Shown piece by piece: positions 62,901-64,000 of a stretch of 64,000 nt of DNA. Location of the stretch: assembly GCA_001769275.1 (NCBI GenBank), contig MEOQ01000022.1, forward strand, positions 62,001-126,000, written 5' to 3'. The notes below the pieces were generated by a model that was not told where the DNA came from, did not search any database, and saw only the letters and a list, made by a program, of their open reading frames with translations. How positions within the stretch are numbered: position 1 is the first letter of the stretch; each line of letters opens with the position of its first letter. The position numbers were made by a program, and so were the translations under genes. The DNA is from Bacteroidetes bacterium GWF2_43_63. Lineage in GTDB: Bacteria; Bacteroidota; Bacteroidia; Bacteroidales; DTU049.

Positions 62901-63005
62901 CGTAATGGTGGCATAGTCACCCGGAATAGCCTTTATTCCGGATAGCTGACCGTAGGACATCCCGAATGTCCACAACGCCATGCAAAACAATAGTAGTTTT
63001 TTCAT
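56946..63005 (-). CDS. giant T9SS type A surface protein with beta-helix and Ig-like repeats
   Basis: This 2,019-residue protein has a signal peptide (to GMSYGQ). Residues about 30-700 are Thr/Ser/Gly/Asn-rich parallel beta-helix repeats (IIGNTISNVHAGIYARG, LIHHNSVTTITSGGTIYGL, NIIVNNSTASGTGLVAAY). The rest has Ig-like or PKD-like modules (SYQWQSSTDGITFTDVTGE, YSYSWTPGAATGSTL). The last 80 residues form a type A sorting domain (ISFYPNPATGMLNLDL, LLNMQGQKVMDKI, VAAGSYVISVTG). It is expected to be a surface or matrix adhesin. The sequence is unusually rich in Thr, Ser, Gly and Ala and poor in Lys, Arg, like other large T9SS cargo. Confidence 0.88.
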   Translation of the reverse strand: MKKLLLFCMALWTFGMSYGQLSGIKAIPGDYATITAAVTDLNTVGVGPGGVTFNVAAGYTESTTAEIVVTATGTATDPIIFQKDPAGVGANPLITRTDAGVNTTSTAGGLGDAVITISAGDYITFDGIDVTAPVSTIEYGYFTTKTATDACKFLTIKNSNITMFKGTSGYVFGIYISNGTTSVSSSTGVTVTALSGATENTTIIGNTISNVHAGIYARGAAAAGFGDNNLAIGQTGAGNTIVNYGGGSATSTWGIYMIYQTNISIQYNTINNAGGGGTDHASTLYGVFHSVKSGSGIVSYIGNNFTLGESGTSAAHGIYDGQTVASKTFLNNTFTYGTFASTTASYAIYNSSATNDILVEGNSISAPINKTGVGAFYFYSNTGTPTGGTETCVNNNFSNVTVTGSSALYGLYSNTATAQDRIAYGNMVSNLNVGTGACYPLYFLSSNNNLIHHNSVTTITSGGTIYGLYFTGTAPVVYNNTISACATSGATFYGIYNAGTGTTSCYSNKVTGLASTNAAPSVYGFYITAGTSNNNYNNFVSELYAPSASAANAVVGMYVSGGTAINLYYNTIYLNAASSGVDFGTSGIYASSTPTVELKNNIIVNNSTASGTGLVAAYRRSSATLTTYAATSNNNDWYAGTPSATNVIYYDGTNTDQDLAAFQTRVTPADGGSFTEMPPFVNIAATPYDLHLQTTINTGCESGGMQITTPAITTDFDNDVRFGETGYTGTGAATDVGADEFNGQAAFTCALPVPGNTTTTANGICFGEQVVLSTANATPGTGVSYQWQSSTDGITFTDVTGETNSTYTIIPTASLYYQCVVTCQNGPSTGTSTPLQITFANSITGTTPATRCGTGTVDLAATGTGTSIVWFDAAIAGSIIGTGSPFTTPVLSATTPFYVAAMTSSPGTIKFGTGTSASSTYSPFNGGYGGTKYQMIFTANELVAAGIAPGNITSLTLHMSTAASTYPDFYIDLGNTALTEFATPVSLAAGLTQVYYTANMAPVVGDNLITLDTPYNWDGTSNIIVSICWSNGTTTSTGSSSYYNSKSTYASQYMEIDSQTGTYVHDFVGGTLGSGSFVRHQYRPHVSFAANTACYSPATEVIATVAAAPAFSISSDTVVCNNSAATLSVTSTLANYDSYTWTPATGLFTDAAGTVPYVGGSSSNIVYAKTTTAGNSEYICSAFNSGTGCADIDTVNVLVLPSAPVATASPEAICVSGSSVISVSPNTGYGTATFQWMSSTDNVTFGDIVAANAISYTTAVITDTMYYKMVVELGATVCTETNVVTINVNNPSLLTFAHDTICGEGSAMLTATATAGADALWFEDATGAVYLATGNTFATPVISATTTYYTGAGIDYIGGSLGAPNTGVSASVSSQTTTTAGINFDVTAATATIHSVDIYPTSVVGSAFTITVSQGGSPVATYSGTTTVSGTTGAPVVMTVPVNFNLPIGTGYKMVMSTNPGTIRNSGGDAFPYTIANLITMTSSTLGGYYYYLYNWKVSTGCMSALTPVTAMVNTPPAITLTASATTICQNDDVTLGVTSSNDPNYSYSWTPGAATGSTLVGSPMISTTYVVTAEDNTGGLYDGCVISDSVSITVNPSPILVTASASDSSICAGLPVDLYSSADANVPSTATIFSESFENGGAIPIGWTSELDVDGNATSATFYYVTTSSYPNSFTAYDGTYFVRFNSFSVSNGNSARLISAPVSTVGKTGLDLSFAWTVDDGYSAATDSLAVQYSTDGTTWSTFMEVLRYDTLDTWTLQNAALPVGAENQATLYIGFLFTSDYGNDCHIDDVNLTETLDASVAYSWTSSPAGFTSNLQNAPGVVPAATTTYTVAAENFFNCVTTDDVTVTVNPIPVVDLGTDQTFCDTTTITLNAGNPGSTYVWSTGGNSQTEIILGSDLGAGTHTVTVDVTSAAGCTGSDAVGITVTVCDGIDDPSMHISFYPNPATGMLNLDLSELPTGDYRFELLNMQGQKVMDKILVNDGTVISVNLMDVAAGSYVISVTGNDNSFRNYLNIQE

Positions 63006-63065
63006 ATTTTAAAATTTAGTTAAGTATTCGCCGGTTATCCCCCCCTAGGGTTTTTGAGCGAAACG

Positions 63066-63073
63066 CAAAGATA
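63066..63073 (-). promoter_or_regulatory. -7 box of the giant T9SS gene
   Basis: TATCTTTG on the minus strand. The leader of about 55 bases holds a G7 run (C7 on the plus strand, near 63049-63055) next to CCCTAG. Confidence 0.5.
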
Positions 63074-63272
63074 ATGAATTTCGACTCTAATTAATATCCA
63101 TTTTTTACAAATAGTTTGTATTTCGTGTTAAAAATAGTAAACTACACTCTTTTTAACATAGCCTGTATGCAAATTTATATGCATTTTGCTCCAATACATC
63201 GAATTCAAATAAACTTTTTAACAATATGTTCAATACTTTACGTTTTATGCAACATTTAGTGTTTTTCGAAAA

Positions 63273-63309
63273 GCAAAAAGCGCATCAAACATTTTGCTGA
63301 TGCGCTTTT
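63273..63309 (-). terminator. terminator after the Omp28-related gene
   Basis: AAAAGCGCATCA pairs with TGATGCGCTTTT (12 bp) and a T-rich tail follows on the minus strand, 16 bases after the stop. Confidence 0.8.
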
Positions 63310-63324
63310 CGCAGCAAAACTGAT

Positions 63325-64000
63325 TTATTTCAGTTTTATTTCCTCGCTTTGAATTACTTCCAGTGTGACTGCATCATAAATGAAAACCACTATATGCATG
63401 TGATCCTTGTTCCAGGTCCCGTTTGTGATGGTGTAACTCAGTGGTTTGCTTACCTGAGAACCGGCTGTTACTCCCGCAGCTGTGAGCGTATCACCCCAGG
63501 TTCCGTTCATGGACCCACGAAGTACATGCATGTGCACATAATCTGCAATGTCCGGTGTTGTGCCGACTGCAGGATCATTGTTTTTCTGATAGTCAACAAT
63601 GCTGTCCTCGGTCAGATAAGCCGAAATCATTACTGGGTTTGAAAACTCTGAAAAGAAATCAACCTTAGCAGTCAAATCAATGGTGGAGGTGCCAGTGTTG
63701 AATGTTTTACTGATATTTATATCTGCATCTGGCGCCAGTGTCAGTAGCTCGGCAATTTTCGAAGCCCAGTCGTCGGGACCAACAACCCTCGAACCGCTGT
63801 ATTCCTTTCGGTTGATAGTCCCGTTCGGATTTCCAATCAAATCGACTCCAAAAAAAGTATTCAGGTCATTTCCGGTGGTGCATTTGAAATCGGTCATGAA
63901 ATTGGGCGAGGCAAAGCCGGCAAAGTAACCGGCGTGAACAGTCACCAGCGTGATCTTCCCGGGATAAAGCTCCATAAGCTGGTGCGCAAGAACTGCCGCT
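63325..64000 (-). CDS. Omp28-related outer membrane protein (5' part missing)
   Basis: The frame is open to the window end: AAVLAHQLMELYPGKITLVTVHAG precedes as residues (given in short: AHQLMELYPGK, LVTVHAGYFAG), which match the thioredoxin-like start of Omp28-related proteins; the Cys motif CxxC normally just before would lie outside the window. The second half is a beta-rich domain (VDFFSEFSNPVMISAYLTED, DHMHIVVFIYD, VIQSEEIKLK). Function unknown; often found near T9SS cargo. A terminator follows. Confidence 0.8.
   Translation of the reverse strand, partial: AAVLAHQLMELYPGKITLVTVHAGYFAGFASPNFMTDFKCTTGNDLNTFFGVDLIGNPNGTINRKEYSGSRVVGPDDWASKIAELLTLAPDADINISKTFNTGTSTIDLTAKVDFFSEFSNPVMISAYLTEDSIVDYQKNNDPAVGTTPDIADYVHMHVLRGSMNGTWGDTLTAAGVTAGSQVSKPLSYTITNGTWNKDHMHIVVFIYDAVTLEVIQSEEIKLK

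Noticed and set aside
1-64000. tRNA, rRNA, insertion sequence and phage genes
   Set aside because: No cloverleaf with T-loop, rRNA core, transposase or phage structural motif was seen on either strand, by eye only.

Overview
The window comes from a member of the Bacteroidota, probably a free-living or host-associated fermenter. The signs are: secreted proteins ending in type IX secretion (T9SS) sorting domains of both type A and type B; many small lipoproteins; promoters that match the Bacteroidota form (TTTG, about 19 bases, TAnnTTTG) rather than the sigma-70 form; few Shine-Dalgarno sites; and Bacteroidota families such as DUF4301, Omp28-related and propeller/Y_Y_Y sensors. Tryptophanase and pyruvate phosphate dikinase (PPDK) fit amino-acid fermentation and PPi-linked glycolysis. 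No rRNA, tRNA, transposase, phage or CRISPR gene was seen. The 3' end of the window cuts an Omp28-related gene.

Layout. 168-1916: two tiny lipoproteins with repeated Cys-Tyr motifs and a radical SAM/SPASM enzyme, almost without gaps, which looks like a peptide-modification system. 2014-5282: a secreted unknown, Hsp20 and a divergent acyl-CoA synthetase. 5329-9041: a tightly coupled envelope cluster (TPM lipoprotein, small unknown, haem-type membrane protein, OmpA-like protein, C1 protease). 9415-12171: T9SS cargo, Ddl and a TerB/J-domain protein. 12234-16938: a propeller-sensor adenylate cyclase, an HD-domain protein and a universal stress protein. 17009-25780: DUF4301, T9SS cargo, tryptophanase, a secreted nuclease/phosphatase-fold protein and a YdeI-like protein. 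25942-29666: lipoprotein, DEAD-box helicase, CorA. 30061-36776: a complete TetR-TolC-HlyD-ABC-ABC-permease-permease export operon. 37351-40665: PPDK fused in frame to a histone-H1-like Lys/Ala tail. 40788-47298: O-methyltransferase and M16 protease, FkbM methyltransferase, a TrmH group, and the rpsF-rpsR-rplI operon. 47451-56322: small envelope proteins, a protease-propeller-barrel protein, a large M16 protease and dnaX. 56946-64000: a giant T9SS beta-helix protein and Omp28.

The most unusual items are the radical SAM/lipoprotein trio; the PPDK-H1 fusion with an in-frame internal ATG exactly at the junction; an A11 slippage run in dnaX that gives a stop in either shifted frame; two related inverted-repeat elements whose terminal repeats differ by paired, compensating changes; and a pair of ABC ATPases whose substitutions predict one dead and one live ATP site.

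All family calls rest on motifs and remembered family features; no database search was possible.
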